Origin: an uncultured Pelagibacteraceae bacterium
GTDB lineage: Bacteria; Pseudomonadota; Alphaproteobacteria; Pelagibacterales; Pelagibacteraceae
DNA: 64,000 nucleotides
Reading direction: 5' to 3'
NCBI GenBank assembly: GCA_902559075.1
Contig: CACEGO010000002.1
Span: 27,144-91,143 of the forward strand
Under the pieces are notes generated by a model. The model worked only from the letters and a program-made list of their open reading frames with translations. It was not told the origin of the DNA and searched no databases. The translations under genes were made by a program, and so were the position numbers. Positions 35,821-45,870 of this stretch are shown here, piece after piece. The stretch's first letter is position 1. The number at the start of each line of letters is the position of its first letter.

Positions 35821-36569
35821 TATCGATCCACAACTTCAATATTTTTTTCATTAATAAATTTTAAAATTTGAGAATTACAATCATCAATTTTACTTTGATC
35901 TTCTGATCTTATCACTATTGAAACACCTAATTTTCCAGCATGAAAAAATGGATAACTTCCTATTTCAACATCTTGATTATCATCTTGTACTTTTGTTAAT
36001 GAATTTGCTATTTCACTTTCAACAGTTCTTAAGCTTATTGTTAGACTTTTAATAGGTTCTCCTCCAACTATACTGTTAGTTAAACCTCCTAACATTGATT
36101 TTAAAATAGATGGAACTCCCGGTAAACAAAAAACATTTTCAACATTAAAACCTGGAGCGCCACTTGTTGGATTTAAAATTAAGTTAGCATTCTCTGGCAT
36201 CCAAGCCATCTTTTGTCTACCGTCATTAAATTTACCTGGTTCATAATATGCTTCTAGAATTTTAAAAGCCTCTTTATGTGCCTCATATTTAATTCCAAAA
36301 GCCTTTGATACAGATTGAGCTGTAATATCATCATGTGTAGGACCAATACCACCAGTTGTAAAAACATAATCATAAGTTGATCTAAGAAAATTGAGTGTTT
36401 CTACAATTATTTTCTCAATATCAGGAATTACTCTAACCTCTCCAACACTGACACCTATTGAATTTAACCACGTAGCTAGAGTAGATGTATTAGTGTCTTT
36501 AGTCCTGCCGGATAGAATTTCATTACCAATTATTAAAATTGATGCATTAACTTTTACTTTTTTATTCAT
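35820..36569 (-). CDS. Molybdopterin-binding (MoaB/MogA-type) domain protein, CinA N-terminal-like
   Basis: A 249-residue protein with SILIIGNEILSGRTKDTNTS at the N-terminus and FTTGGIGPTHDDITAQSVSKAF near residue 70, the characteristic MoCF fold. The C-terminal nicotinamide-nucleotide amidase domain of full-length CinA is absent. In other bacteria such stand-alone proteins are annotated as competence/damage-inducible or FAD-pyrophosphatase-like. It is divergent from sfsA with only 20 bp between, so the promoters must overlap. Confidence 0.85.
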   Translation of the reverse strand: MNKKVKVNASILIIGNEILSGRTKDTNTSTLATWLNSIGVSVGEVRVIPDIEKIIVETLNFLRSTYDYVFTTGGIGPTHDDITAQSVSKAFGIKYEAHKEAFKILEAYYEPGKFNDGRQKMAWMPENANLILNPTSGAPGFNVENVFCLPGVPSILKSMLGGLTNSIVGGEPIKSLTISLRTVESEIANSLTKVQDDNQDVEIGSYPFFHAGKLGVSIVIRSEDQSKIDDCNSQILKFINEKNIEVVDR

Positions 36570-36589
36570 ATGAAATATATAATTTAGGA

Positions 36590-37288
36590 ATGGAATTTAC
36601 CAAGTCTTTAGTAAAAGGTAAACTAATCAAACGTTATAAAAGGTTTTTTACAGACGTTAAACTTGGAAATGAAATTGTCACAGCTCACTGTCCAAATACA
36701 GGGTCAATGAAAGGTTTATTGGATGAAAATAATGAGGTTTATCTGCTTCCAAATAATGACCCTAAGAGAAAACTCAAGTATGGATTGGAGATAATTAAAT
36801 CAAGAAAAAATTTAGTTGGAGTAAATACTCACATGGCAAATAGAATAGTTGAGCATGGTCTTAAAAACAATCTAATAAGCGAGCTTAAGAATAATGAAAT
36901 GATTAAACCTGAGGTTTTTTTTAACAAAGATACAAGATTTGATTTTTTATTAGAGAAAAATGGTAAAAAAAGCTTTGTTGAGGTCAAAAATGTTACATTA
37001 TTTAGAAATAAGGACACTGCTGAATTTCCAGATGCACCAACCGCTAGAGGAATTAAGCATTTATTAACTCTTATTGATGCCATAAAAAAAAGTTATAAAG
37101 CTTACTTAATATTTTTAGTGCAAATTCAAAACATGAATTATTTCAAAATAGCTAAAGATATTGATGAAGAATATTATAAAAATTATTTAATAGCCAAAAA
37201 AGCTGGTGTAAAATTTTTGGCTTATAGATGTAATATAAGTTCTAAAAAAATATTTATAGATAAAAAACTAAAAATTATAGATGAGTGA
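36590..37288 (+). CDS. sfsA: SfsA family protein (sugar fermentation stimulation protein)
   Basis: A 232-residue protein of a conserved family with an N-terminal OB-like part and a C-terminal nuclease-like fold. Signature segments AHCPNTGSMKGLL and FVEVKNVTLFRNKDTAEFPDAPTARGIKH are present. The biochemical role is uncertain even in model species. It overlaps map by eight bases and leads a long plus-strand operon. Confidence 0.93.
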   Translation: MEFTKSLVKGKLIKRYKRFFTDVKLGNEIVTAHCPNTGSMKGLLDENNEVYLLPNNDPKRKLKYGLEIIKSRKNLVGVNTHMANRIVEHGLKNNLISELKNNEMIKPEVFFNKDTRFDFLLEKNGKKSFVEVKNVTLFRNKDTAEFPDAPTARGIKHLLTLIDAIKKSYKAYLIFLVQIQNMNYFKIAKDIDEEYYKNYLIAKKAGVKFLAYRCNISSKKIFIDKKLKIIDE

Positions 37289-38051
37289 TTTTAAAGAAAA
37301 ATTTGAAAAAATGAGAATTGCTGGAAATTTAGCATCAAGAACTTTAGATATGTTAACTGAAAATATAAAAGAAGGTGTTTCTACTGATTACATAGATAAG
37401 TTGGGTTACGAATTTATAAAAGATAATGGTGGACACTCTGCACCACTTTACTATAGGGGATTTACAAAATCTTTATGTACTTCATTGAATCATGTTGTAT
37501 GTCATGGAATACCATCTGATAGAATTTTACAAGAAGGTGATGCGGTAAATGTTGATGTAACAGCAATTGTTAACGAACATTATGGAGATACAAGTAGAAT
37601 GTTTTGTATTGGAAAAACACCAGTAAAGTTAAACAATCTCATAGACGCTACTTACGAAGCTATGATGAGAGCTATTAAAATTTTAAAACCTGGAATTAAG
37701 TTAGGAGATATAGGTTATGAAATTCAATCATTTGTAGAAGATAAAGGCTTTTCTGTTGTTAGAGATTTTTGTGGTCATGGGATCAGTACAACATTTCATG
37801 AACCACCTAATATCCTGCATTATGGTAATAAAAATTCAGGCATGGAGTTGAAGCCTGGAATGACATTTACTATAGAGCCAATGATAAACTCTGGTAAATA
37901 TGATGTTAAAATGTTAAATGATGGCTGGACCGCTGTTACAAAAGACAAATCTTTATCTGCACAATTTGAACATACGTTAGGAATTACTGAAAATGGTTAT
38001 GAAATCTTTACAGAATCTGCTAAAGGTTATTCAAAGCCCCCATACTTATAA
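37281..38051 (+). CDS. map: Methionine aminopeptidase type I
   Basis: Removes the initiator methionine from nascent proteins. It has 256 residues, full length. Metal ligands are visible in NVDVTAIVNEHYGDTSRMF (two Asp), GHGISTTFHEPP (His), TIEPMI (Glu) and SAQFEHTLGIT (Glu). It overlaps sfsA and is followed after three bases by purB. Confidence 0.97.
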   Translation: MSDFKEKFEKMRIAGNLASRTLDMLTENIKEGVSTDYIDKLGYEFIKDNGGHSAPLYYRGFTKSLCTSLNHVVCHGIPSDRILQEGDAVNVDVTAIVNEHYGDTSRMFCIGKTPVKLNNLIDATYEAMMRAIKILKPGIKLGDIGYEIQSFVEDKGFSVVRDFCGHGISTTFHEPPNILHYGNKNSGMELKPGMTFTIEPMINSGKYDVKMLNDGWTAVTKDKSLSAQFEHTLGITENGYEIFTESAKGYSKPPYL

Positions 38052-38054
38052 TTA

Positions 38055-39347
38055 ATGATTAAAAGATACTCGCGAAAAGAATTAACTGATATTTGGTCAG
38101 AAGAAAATAAATACAAAATCTGGCTTGATGTTGAGGTTGCAGCTGCTGAAGCTATGGAAAAACTTGGTCAAATCCCCAGGGGAGTTGCTTCAGTTGTAAG
38201 AAAAAAAGCAAAAATTAATGTAAAGAGAATTCACAAAATTGAATCTCAAGTTAAACATGATGTCATTGCGTTTCTCACCTCAGTAACAGAAAAAGCTGGT
38301 ATTAAAGCAAGATATCTGCATCAAGGTATGACTTCATCTGATGTTTTGGACACCAGTTTTAATATTCAGCTAGTCCAATCAGGTAAAATAATCTTAAAAG
38401 ATATAGATCAAATTCTAAAAGTTTTAAAAAAACAGGCAAAAAAATATAAACTTACACCCTGTATGGGCAGGAGTCATGGTATCCATGCTGAGCCAATTAC
38501 ATTTGGTTTAAAATTAGCCTCATTCTATGAGGAATTCAAAAGAAACAAGATGAGATTAAAAAATGCTATAGATGAAGTGTCAACTTGTGCGATTTCTGGT
38601 GCAGTTGGTACGTTTGCAAATATTAATCCAAATGTTGAAAAACATGTTGCAAAAAAATTAGGTTTAAAAGTTGAGCCAATTTCTACTCAAGTAATACCAA
38701 GAGACAGACATGCATTTTATTTTTCTGTTTTAGGAATTATTGCAGGATCAATTGAGAGAGTAGCAGTTGAAATTAGACACCTACAAAGAACTGAAGTTTA
38801 TGAGTTACAAGAATATTTCTCTAAAAATCAAAAAGGCTCGTCTGCGATGCCTCATAAAAAAAATCCTATCTTGAGTGAAAATTTAACGGGTTTAGCTAGA
38901 ATGGTTAGAAGCTCTGTAATACCAGCTCTTGAAAATATTGCTCTTTGGCATGAACGAGATATTTCTCACTCTAGTGTTGAAAGAAATATTGGACCAGATG
39001 CTAATATTACAACTGATTTTGCATTAGTAAGACTCACAAATATACTAGACAACATGATTATTTATCCAAAAAAAATGTTAGAAAATTTAAATTTAACAAA
39101 AGGTTTAATTTTTTCACAAGAAATTATGCTGGAGTTAACCAAATCAGGTTTAAGCAGAGAAAAATCATATAAACTCGTTCAGTCTTATTCAAAAAAATGT
39201 TTTTCAGAAAATTTAGATTTAATTAATGTAATCTCATCTGACAAATTTATAATGAGCAAAATCACACCAAAAAAACTAAAATCAATATTTAATTATTCTA
39301 AACACTTTAAAAATATAAATTTTATCTTTAGAAGAGTTTTCAAATAA
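38055..39347 (+). CDS. purB: Adenylosuccinate lyase
   Basis: Cleaves SAICAR to AICAR and adenylosuccinate to AMP in purine synthesis. It has 430 residues. The fumarase/aspartase-superfamily signature GSSAMPHKKNP (catalytic Ser loop) is near residue 260, and HQGMTSSDVLDT and GRSHGIHAEP carry the catalytic histidines. One-base overlap with purC (TAATG). Confidence 0.97.
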   Translation: MIKRYSRKELTDIWSEENKYKIWLDVEVAAAEAMEKLGQIPRGVASVVRKKAKINVKRIHKIESQVKHDVIAFLTSVTEKAGIKARYLHQGMTSSDVLDTSFNIQLVQSGKIILKDIDQILKVLKKQAKKYKLTPCMGRSHGIHAEPITFGLKLASFYEEFKRNKMRLKNAIDEVSTCAISGAVGTFANINPNVEKHVAKKLGLKVEPISTQVIPRDRHAFYFSVLGIIAGSIERVAVEIRHLQRTEVYELQEYFSKNQKGSSAMPHKKNPILSENLTGLARMVRSSVIPALENIALWHERDISHSSVERNIGPDANITTDFALVRLTNILDNMIIYPKKMLENLNLTKGLIFSQEIMLELTKSGLSREKSYKLVQSYSKKCFSENLDLINVISSDKFIMSKITPKKLKSIFNYSKHFKNINFIFRRVFK

Positions 39348-40132
39348 TGAAAAAAGGAAAAAAATTATATGAAGGTAAAGCTAAAATCATCTATTCAACA
39401 AATGATAAAAATTTAGTAATTCAGTATTTTAAAGATGATGCAACAGCATTTAATAATCAAAAAAAATCAACTATTGAGGGTAAAGGTGTTCTAAATAATA
39501 GAATATCAGAACATATACTTTCAAATTTATCTGAAATCGGTATTAAAAATCATTTAGTAAAAAGAGTTAACATGAGAGAACAACTAGTTAAGCTTGTAGA
39601 CATAATTCCAATAGAGTTTGTCGTGAGGAATATTGCAACTGGATCATTAACCAAAAGACTTGGAATTGAAGATGGGACTGTTTTAGAACGACCATTAATA
39701 GAATATTGTCTTAAAGATGATAAGTTATGTGATCCAATAATAAGTCGAGAGCATATATTAACTTTTAATTGGCTTAATGTAACCCAGCTCGATCACATAA
39801 ATGACAATTTATCTAGATTAAATAATTTTTTGATGGGAATGTTTAGAGGGGTTGGAATTAAATTAGTAGATTTTAAAGTTGAGTTTGGATTTACACATGA
39901 AAGTGATAAAACTCAAATCATACTAGCTGATGAAATAAGTCCCGACACATGCAGGTTATGGGATGGCTTAACCGACAAAAAGCTTGATAAGGACAGATTT
40001 CGAAAAGATTTAGGTGATCTAATTCCAGCTTACACAGAAGTTGCAAAGAGGCTCGGAATTCTTCATGAACAATCAAATGTTTCAGCCGTAAATGTTACCA
40101 AACTATCTTCTGTTAAAAGGAAACAAAAATGA
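39347..40132 (+). CDS. purC: SAICAR synthetase
   Basis: ATP-dependent ligation of aspartate to CAIR in purine synthesis. It has 261 residues. The N-terminal LYEGKAKIIYST nucleotide loop, VEFVVRNIATGSL-type motif and LADEISPDTCRLWD signature are present. Its stop overlaps the purS start (ATGA). Confidence 0.97.
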   Translation: MKKGKKLYEGKAKIIYSTNDKNLVIQYFKDDATAFNNQKKSTIEGKGVLNNRISEHILSNLSEIGIKNHLVKRVNMREQLVKLVDIIPIEFVVRNIATGSLTKRLGIEDGTVLERPLIEYCLKDDKLCDPIISREHILTFNWLNVTQLDHINDNLSRLNNFLMGMFRGVGIKLVDFKVEFGFTHESDKTQIILADEISPDTCRLWDGLTDKKLDKDRFRKDLGDLIPAYTEVAKRLGILHEQSNVSAVNVTKLSSVKRKQK

Positions 40133-40371
40133 AAATTTCAGTAATTATTACACTTAAAAAAGATGTTCTTGATCCTCAGGGAAAAGTAATTCATCAAACT
40201 TTAGATGGTATGGGCTTCAATGACGTTGATGAAGTTAGGCAGGGAAAATATTTTGAAATAAATACTAAAGAAAATGATCCAAAAAAAGCTAAAGATAAAG
40301 TTGAAGAAATGTGCAAAAAACTTTTAGCTAATCTTGTTATTGAAAACTATAAAATTATTGATGCCCAATAA
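40129..40371 (+). CDS. purS: FGAM synthase subunit PurS
   Basis: Small structural subunit of the three-component formylglycinamidine synthase; its dimers bridge PurQ and PurL. Its 80 residues include the conserved LDPQGKVIHQTLDGMGFNDVDEVRQGKYFEI. It lies between purC and purQ, as expected where PurL is the short form. Confidence 0.96.
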   Translation: MKISVIITLKKDVLDPQGKVIHQTLDGMGFNDVDEVRQGKYFEINTKENDPKKAKDKVEEMCKKLLANLVIENYKIIDAQ

Positions 40372-40374
40372 TTA

Positions 40375-41058
40375 ATGAAGTCAGCCGTAATAACATTTCC
40401 TGGTTCAAATTGTGATAGAGATATGGATGTAGCTCTTAAACAATTTGGATTTAAGAATAAAATGGTATGGCATAACGATGTTGAGCTTCCAAAAACTGAT
40501 CTGATTGTTCTACCTGGTGGTTTTTCATATGGTGATTATTTGAGATGTGGAAGTATGGCTTCAAAATCAAAAATAATGAAATCAGTTATAAATTTTGCAA
40601 ATTCAGGTGGAATGGTGATGGGAATTTGTAATGGATTTCAAATTTTAGTTGAAACTGGCTTAGTTCCAGGGGTGTTATTAAGAAACAAATACCTAGAATT
40701 TATTTGTAAAAACGTATTTGTAAAAATCAAAAACAAAAAAAATATTTTCTTTAAAAATATTGATACTGATGTCCTTGAGTTTCACATTGCACATAATGAA
40801 GGAAATTATTTCTGTACAAAAGATCAATTAAAAGAAATAGAAGATAATGAACAAGTTGCGATTAACTATTGTGATAAAAATGGAAAAATAGAAGAACAAT
40901 TTAATCCAAACGGATCTATCAAAAATATTGCAGGTATATTTAATAAAGAAAAAAATGTTTTAGGAATGATGCCCCACCCTGAAAGAATGATAGATAATTT
41001 TTTATCTGGAGAAGATGGATCTCTTTTTTTTAATAATCTAATGAATAATCTAAAATGA
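40375..41058 (+). CDS. purQ: FGAM synthase glutaminase subunit PurQ
   Basis: Class I glutamine amidotransferase that supplies ammonia to PurL. It has 227 residues. The nucleophile Cys lies in MGICNGFQIL near residue 85, and the His/Glu pair is in MMPHPERM near the C-terminus. PGSNCDRD begins the fold. ATGA overlap with purL. Confidence 0.97.
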   Translation: MKSAVITFPGSNCDRDMDVALKQFGFKNKMVWHNDVELPKTDLIVLPGGFSYGDYLRCGSMASKSKIMKSVINFANSGGMVMGICNGFQILVETGLVPGVLLRNKYLEFICKNVFVKIKNKKNIFFKNIDTDVLEFHIAHNEGNYFCTKDQLKEIEDNEQVAINYCDKNGKIEEQFNPNGSIKNIAGIFNKEKNVLGMMPHPERMIDNFLSGEDGSLFFNNLMNNLK

Positions 41059-43247
41059 TAGTAAACGAACAGGTGGCTATTGATCATGGTTTAAAAAAAG
41101 ACGAATATGATAAAATTTGTGAACTATTAAAAAGAACACCAAACATTACTGAACTTGGTATCTTTTCTGCAATGTGGAATGAACATTGTTCTTATAAATC
41201 TTCAAGACTTCACTTAAAAAAACTTCCTACCAAAGGTAAAAAAGTTATCCAAGGACCAGGCGAAAATGCTGGTGTTATTGATATTGAAGATAATGATGCT
41301 ATCGTCTTTAAGATAGAAAGTCACAATCACCCCTCTTTCATTGAACCTTATCAAGGAGCAGCAACTGGTGTGGGTGGAATTATGCGAGATGTTTTCACCA
41401 TGGGCGCAAGACCTATAGCAAATTTAAACTCTATTCATTTTGGCTCTCCTCAACATAAAAAAACTAAAAATTTATTAAGAGGTGTGGTTCATGGAATTGG
41501 AGGATATGGAAATTGTATGGGTGTACCAACAATTGCAGGTCAAACAAGCTTTGATAGCTCTTATAATGGTAACATACTTGTAAACGCGATGACATTAGGT
41601 TTAGTCAAAAAAGATAAAATCTTTTACTCAAAGGCTGCTGGCCTAAATAAACCAGTTATCTACGTAGGTTCTAAAACAGGTAGAGATGGAATCCATGGAG
41701 CAAGTATGGCTTCAGCCAGTTTTGACGATAAAATAGAAGAAAAGAAACCTACAGTTCAAGTTGGTGATCCATTTACAGAAAAACTTTTACTTGAAGCATG
41801 TTTAGAATTAATGGCTGGAGATTCAATTATTGCTATTCAAGATATGGGTGCCGCTGGATTGACATCATCTAGTATTGAAATGGCATCAAAAGGAAATCTT
41901 GGAATTGAAATTAACTTGAACAAAGTACCTTGTAGAGAAACTAAAATGACACCCTATGAAATAATGCTTTCTGAAAGCCAAGAGAGAATGCTTATTGTTT
42001 TAGAAAATGGTAAAGAAGAAAAAGCAAAAAAAATATTTGATAAATGGAATTTAGATTTTGCTGTCATAGGCAAAACAACTAATACAAAAAAAATTCAACT
42101 TTATTTTGATAATGAAAAAGTTGCAGATATTCCGGTGAACACATTAGTTGAAAATTCACCTATGTATGAACGTAAATGGAAAAAAAGTAAACTTCCAAAA
42201 AAAAATAAAATAAAAAAAGAAGATCTTAAGAATTTAAAAATTATAGATGTATTAAAAAAAATTTTAGCAAACCCAAATATTTGTAGTAAAGAGTGGATTT
42301 GGCAACAGTATGATCATACAGTTATGGGTGATACTATTCAAAAACCAGGTGGTGATGCTGGAGTTGTAAGAGTTCATGGAACAAAGAAAGCAGTTGCTAC
42401 ATCTGTAGACTCCTCTGCTGTTTATTGTTGGGCTCACCCTTTGACTGGAGGAAAACAAGTTGTGTGTGAAAGTTTTAGAAATTTAATTTCCGTTGGAGCA
42501 AAGCCTATAGCTATCACTAACTGCTTGAATTTTGGGAGTCCAGAAAATGAAGAGAATATGGGTGAATTTGTTGAGTGTGTACAAGGAATTGGAGAAGCAA
42601 GTGAATATTTAAAATTCCCGGTAGTTTCAGGAAACGTTTCTTTTTATAATCAAACCAAAGATGTAGGAATAAAACCTACCCCTGCTATTGGTGGTGTTGG
42701 TTTAATTAAAGACTACAAAAAAATGATCTCTATGGATTTTAAGGAAGTAAACAACTTTGTTTTGGTTATTGGAAAAACTGAGGGTCATTTAGACCAAAGT
42801 TTATTTGCAAGAAATATTTTAGATGAAAAAAATGGTCCACCACCTGAAATAAATCTTTTTAATGAAAAAAATAATGGGGAAACTTTACTTAAACTTATTG
42901 AAAATAGCCTTATTAAAAGTGCTCATGATGTTTCTTTAGGAGGTATTATTACCGCAGTTGCAAAAATGTGTATTAAAGGAAACAAAGGAATTAATTTAAA
43001 TAAACCAAAATACTTAATTAATGAAATGGAGTATTTTTTTGCAGAGGATCAGGGCAGATACATAATTGAGATTAGTAAAGAAAATGTAAAAAAAGTGACC
43101 GATATTTTAAATAAAAACGCAGTACATTTTGATGAACTTGGCACAATTAATGAAAATGAGCTATATATCGATCAAAAGACAAAAGTTGCAATTGACGTAT
43201 TAAGAAGTTCTAATACAAATTGGCTTAGTGAATATATGAGTAAATAA
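41055..43247 (+). CDS. purL: FGAM synthase large subunit PurL (short form)
   Basis: ATP-dependent amidation of FGAR to FGAM. It has 730 residues, the short type that needs PurS and PurQ. The NEHCSYKSSR motif is near residue 35, VFKIESHNHPS near 76, and two AIRS-like halves follow with QDMGAAGLTSS and SAHDVSLGG. One-base overlap with the bolA-family gene. Confidence 0.98.
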   Translation: MIVNEQVAIDHGLKKDEYDKICELLKRTPNITELGIFSAMWNEHCSYKSSRLHLKKLPTKGKKVIQGPGENAGVIDIEDNDAIVFKIESHNHPSFIEPYQGAATGVGGIMRDVFTMGARPIANLNSIHFGSPQHKKTKNLLRGVVHGIGGYGNCMGVPTIAGQTSFDSSYNGNILVNAMTLGLVKKDKIFYSKAAGLNKPVIYVGSKTGRDGIHGASMASASFDDKIEEKKPTVQVGDPFTEKLLLEACLELMAGDSIIAIQDMGAAGLTSSSIEMASKGNLGIEINLNKVPCRETKMTPYEIMLSESQERMLIVLENGKEEKAKKIFDKWNLDFAVIGKTTNTKKIQLYFDNEKVADIPVNTLVENSPMYERKWKKSKLPKKNKIKKEDLKNLKIIDVLKKILANPNICSKEWIWQQYDHTVMGDTIQKPGGDAGVVRVHGTKKAVATSVDSSAVYCWAHPLTGGKQVVCESFRNLISVGAKPIAITNCLNFGSPENEENMGEFVECVQGIGEASEYLKFPVVSGNVSFYNQTKDVGIKPTPAIGGVGLIKDYKKMISMDFKEVNNFVLVIGKTEGHLDQSLFARNILDEKNGPPPEINLFNEKNNGETLLKLIENSLIKSAHDVSLGGIITAVAKMCIKGNKGINLNKPKYLINEMEYFFAEDQGRYIIEISKENVKKVTDILNKNAVHFDELGTINENELYIDQKTKVAIDVLRSSNTNWLSEYMSK

Positions 43248-43477
43248 TGGCAATGGATTTAAAAGAAATTGAGAGTTTAATAAAAGAGGCGATGCCTGAT
43301 GCGATTGTAGAAATACAGGATTTGGCTGGGGATGGTAATCATTATTCGGCAACTGTATCATCTTCTCAATTTTCAGGAAAAAGTAAAATTGAACAACACA
43401 AAATGGTATATAATTCTCTAAAAGGACGTATGGGAAATGAATTACATGCCCTAGCAATTAAAACAAAGGAGCAATAA
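43247..43477 (+). CDS. BolA-family protein
   Basis: A 76-residue BolA/IbaG-type protein that typically partners monothiol glutaredoxins in Fe-S cluster handling. Family motif: AVSSSQFSGKSKIEQHKMVYNSL with the conserved His, then ELHALAIKT. The next gene is exactly such a glutaredoxin, joined by a one-base overlap, which supports the pairing. Confidence 0.93.
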   Translation: MAMDLKEIESLIKEAMPDAIVEIQDLAGDGNHYSATVSSSQFSGKSKIEQHKMVYNSLKGRMGNELHALAIKTKEQ

Positions 43478-43812
43478 TGGATGAAAATACAAAAAATATA
43501 ATTCAAGATCATATTGACAATAACGAAGTGTGTTTATTTATGAAAGGAACACCTGATGCTCCTCAATGTGGATTTTCAATGGCTGTTTCTAATATGCTAA
43601 AAGTTCTTGAAGTAAATTTTAAAGGTGTAAATGTTTTAGAAGATCAAAACATGAGAGAAGGAATAAAGGTGTACAGTGATTGGCCAACTATTCCTCAATT
43701 ATATATTAAAAAGGAATTTGTTGGTGGCTGTGACATAGTAAAAGAAATGTATGCAAATGGAGAACTAAAAAAAGTTCTTGAAGATAAAGGTATTGATTTT
43801 AAAAAAAATTAA
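43477..43812 (+). CDS. grxD: Monothiol glutaredoxin (Grx4 type)
   Basis: Binds and transfers Fe-S clusters with BolA partners. It has 111 residues. The active-site motif is CGFS (in KGTPDAPQCGFSMAVS), with WPTIPQLYIKKEFVGGCDI carrying the glutathione-binding elements. It is the last gene of the sfsA-to-grxD run and is convergent with a methyltransferase gene five bases away. Confidence 0.97.
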   Translation: MDENTKNIIQDHIDNNEVCLFMKGTPDAPQCGFSMAVSNMLKVLEVNFKGVNVLEDQNMREGIKVYSDWPTIPQLYIKKEFVGGCDIVKEMYANGELKKVLEDKGIDFKKN

Positions 43813-43817
43813 TAAAT

Positions 43818-44492
43818 TTAAAAATACAATATTAAAAAAATTAACATAATTAAAATTAATGAAGAGATAATTTTATTTCTTCTTATAAAATGACTGAAAT
43901 ATTTTTTTATTATTGTGAAAAAATATGACTTTTTTGCTTCTACAGTAAAATTTCTAAACTCATAATTTATTTCATTTTCCCAAAGAAGCTCTAAAACTAA
44001 ACTACTTCTAAAATTTTTTCTTAATGTTTCAAATAAGACACCGTGTGTAATAAATGGTTCTATTAATTCTTTTTTCTTTTCTACTAATAAAACTTTTTCA
44101 ACATCGTCAAATTTAAATATCCATTTATGATCCTCAGTACTATTTGCTGATAACACAAGATTATCCTCTAAAAGTGATGGAAGTTCAATATAACCCTGTT
44201 TTGAAATTCTTTTAAGTTCATTTATAAAAAAAGATACATCATCGACATGCTCTATTACATGACTTGCATAAACAAAATCAAATTCATTATCTTTAAAAGG
44301 AAGTATTTTATTTTTAATTAAAATAAATTTCTTATTTTTTTCTTTATAAAAATCTGAAAAATCTTGAATATCTGCAACTGTTTGAGCGTATTCTACGGGA
44401 GCTATATTACATCCAATATCTAGTATGTTCCAATTATTATGATTTTTATCCAGGATTTTTAGAACATGCTCCTTAGATGTTCTTTGTATCAT
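43818..44492 (-). CDS. SAM-dependent methyltransferase with C-terminal membrane anchor
   Basis: A 224-residue class I methyltransferase. Motif I is ILDIGCNIAPVEYA (about 23-36), and the post-I acidic region and NEFDFVYASHVIEHV motif follow. The last ~20 residues (ISSLILIMLIFLILYF) form a single transmembrane helix, so the enzyme is probably anchored with its catalytic domain in the cytoplasm. The substrate is unknown. It sits three bases after rpsD. Confidence 0.8.
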   Translation of the reverse strand: MIQRTSKEHVLKILDKNHNNWNILDIGCNIAPVEYAQTVADIQDFSDFYKEKNKKFILIKNKILPFKDNEFDFVYASHVIEHVDDVSFFINELKRISKQGYIELPSLLEDNLVLSANSTEDHKWIFKFDDVEKVLLVEKKKELIEPFITHGVLFETLRKNFRSSLVLELLWENEINYEFRNFTVEAKKSYFFTIIKKYFSHFIRRNKIISSLILIMLIFLILYF

Positions 44493-44495
44493 GTG

Positions 44496-45113
44496 TTATC
44501 TTGAGTAATACTCAATAACCAAATTAGGCTCCATTATTACTGGATAAGGTACTTCCTCAAATTTAGGAGTTCTAACAAATTTAAATTTTTTATTTTTTTC
44601 ATCCAACTGAATATATTCAGGTGTTTCTCTTTCCTTATTTGCTAACGCTATATCAATTATTGCCAGTTGTTTAGATTTTTCTCTCACCTCAATTGTATCT
44701 TCTTCTTTTACTAAATAACTTCCAATATTTACTTTTTTACCATTTACTCTTACATGGCCGTGGTTGATTAACTGTCTTGCTGAAAAAATAGTAGTTGCAA
44801 ATTTTGCTCTATAAATTACTGCATCTAATCTACGCTCTAGAAGACCAATTAAATTTTCACCAGTATCCCCTTTTAGCATTACTGCTTTTTTATAAATATT
44901 TCTGAACTGTTTTTCGTTAATATTGCCATAATAAGCTTTTAATTTTTGTTTAGCTTGTAACTGAATTCCATAATCTGATGGTTTTGTAGTTTTTGTTTGA
45001 CCATGTTGACCAGGTCCATAAGCTCTAGTATTAAACGGACTTTTTGGTCTACCCCAAAGGTTCACCTTTAGTCTTCTATCTACTTTGTGTTTAGAGTTTA
45101 ATCTTTTTGTCAT
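44496..45113 (-). CDS. rpsD: 30S ribosomal protein S4
   Basis: Primary 16S rRNA-binding protein. It has 205 residues, full length. The [20 protein letters not shown] start, the [23 protein letters not shown]4 RNA-binding domain (near 95-116) and the [11 protein letters not shown] end are typical. It lies alone, away from the rpsM-rpsK-rpoA cluster. Confidence 0.98.
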   Translation of the reverse strand: MTKRLNSKHKVDRRLKVNLWGRPKSPFNTRAYGPGQHGQTKTTKPSDYGIQLQAKQKLKAYYGNINEKQFRNIYKKAVMLKGDTGENLIGLLERRLDAVIYRAKFATTIFSARQLINHGHVRVNGKKVNIGSYLVKEEDTIEVREKSKQLAIIDIALANKERETPEYIQLDEKNKKFKFVRTPKFEEVPYPVIMEPNLVIEYYSR

Positions 45114-45153
45114 TTAATATTGGGCTTTATAAACTTACTCGTAATTTTGTCAA

Positions 45154-45870
45154 TCAACGTTTTTTACCTAAACTTGCAAATACTCCTGATAAAATACGTG
45201 TTTCTTTAGTTGATAATTCCATCCTATAAAAAATATTTCTCAAGTTTTCAAGCATTATTGGTTTCTTCTCCTTTGATTTAAAGAAATTAATATCTTCGAG
45301 ATTCTGTATGCAAAGATTTGCCATAGCAACTATCTCTTTTTTAGATGCTGATTTAACTTTATTTGATTTATTAAAAGAAGAAGCTTTTGAACTAATTATG
45401 CTTGATAGATATTGAGCTATTATTATTAAGCTGTGAGAAAGATTTAATGATTTAAAATCAGGATTAGTTGGAATTTGAAGAGTATAATTTGCATAGCTTA
45501 TTTCATTGTTTGATAAACCAGACGCTTCTGAACCAAATAAAAAAGCTATTTTCTTTTTATAATTAATTTTTTTTAAATCTTCTAATTGGATATGTTTGAC
45601 ATTTTTATTTCTAAATCGTGCTGATGTTGCAATTACAATATCAATATTTTTTAAAGATTTTTCTAAATTTTTAAAATTCTTTGCCTTATTAATTATGTTT
45701 TTTGCTCCTACTGAAGTTGCTAAAATTTTATCATTAGGAAATATTGGTCTAGGATCAACAACAATAAGCTTATTAAAATTAAAATTCTTCATTCCTCTTG
45801 CACATGCTCCAATATTTTCTGAGAGTTGAGGTTTGTGTAATATGAAAGAAATATTATTAACAGACATCAA
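45154..45870 (-). CDS. trmJ: tRNA/rRNA 2'-O-methyltransferase, TrmJ type
   Basis: SPOUT methyltransferase predicted to modify position 32 in tRNA anticodon loops. It has 238 residues. Motifs: ILHKPQLSENIGACARGMKNF (motif 1), IAFLFGSEASGLSN (motif 2) and SLNLSHSLIIIAQYL (motif 3). The C-terminal TrmJ-type extension is present. ATGA overlap with the upstream DUF1989 gene. Confidence 0.88.
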   Translation of the reverse strand: MMSVNNISFILHKPQLSENIGACARGMKNFNFNKLIVVDPRPIFPNDKILATSVGAKNIINKAKNFKNLEKSLKNIDIVIATSARFRNKNVKHIQLEDLKKINYKKKIAFLFGSEASGLSNNEISYANYTLQIPTNPDFKSLNLSHSLIIIAQYLSSIISSKASSFNKSNKVKSASKKEIVAMANLCIQNLEDINFFKSKEKKPIMLENLRNIFYRMELSTKETRILSGVFASLGKKR

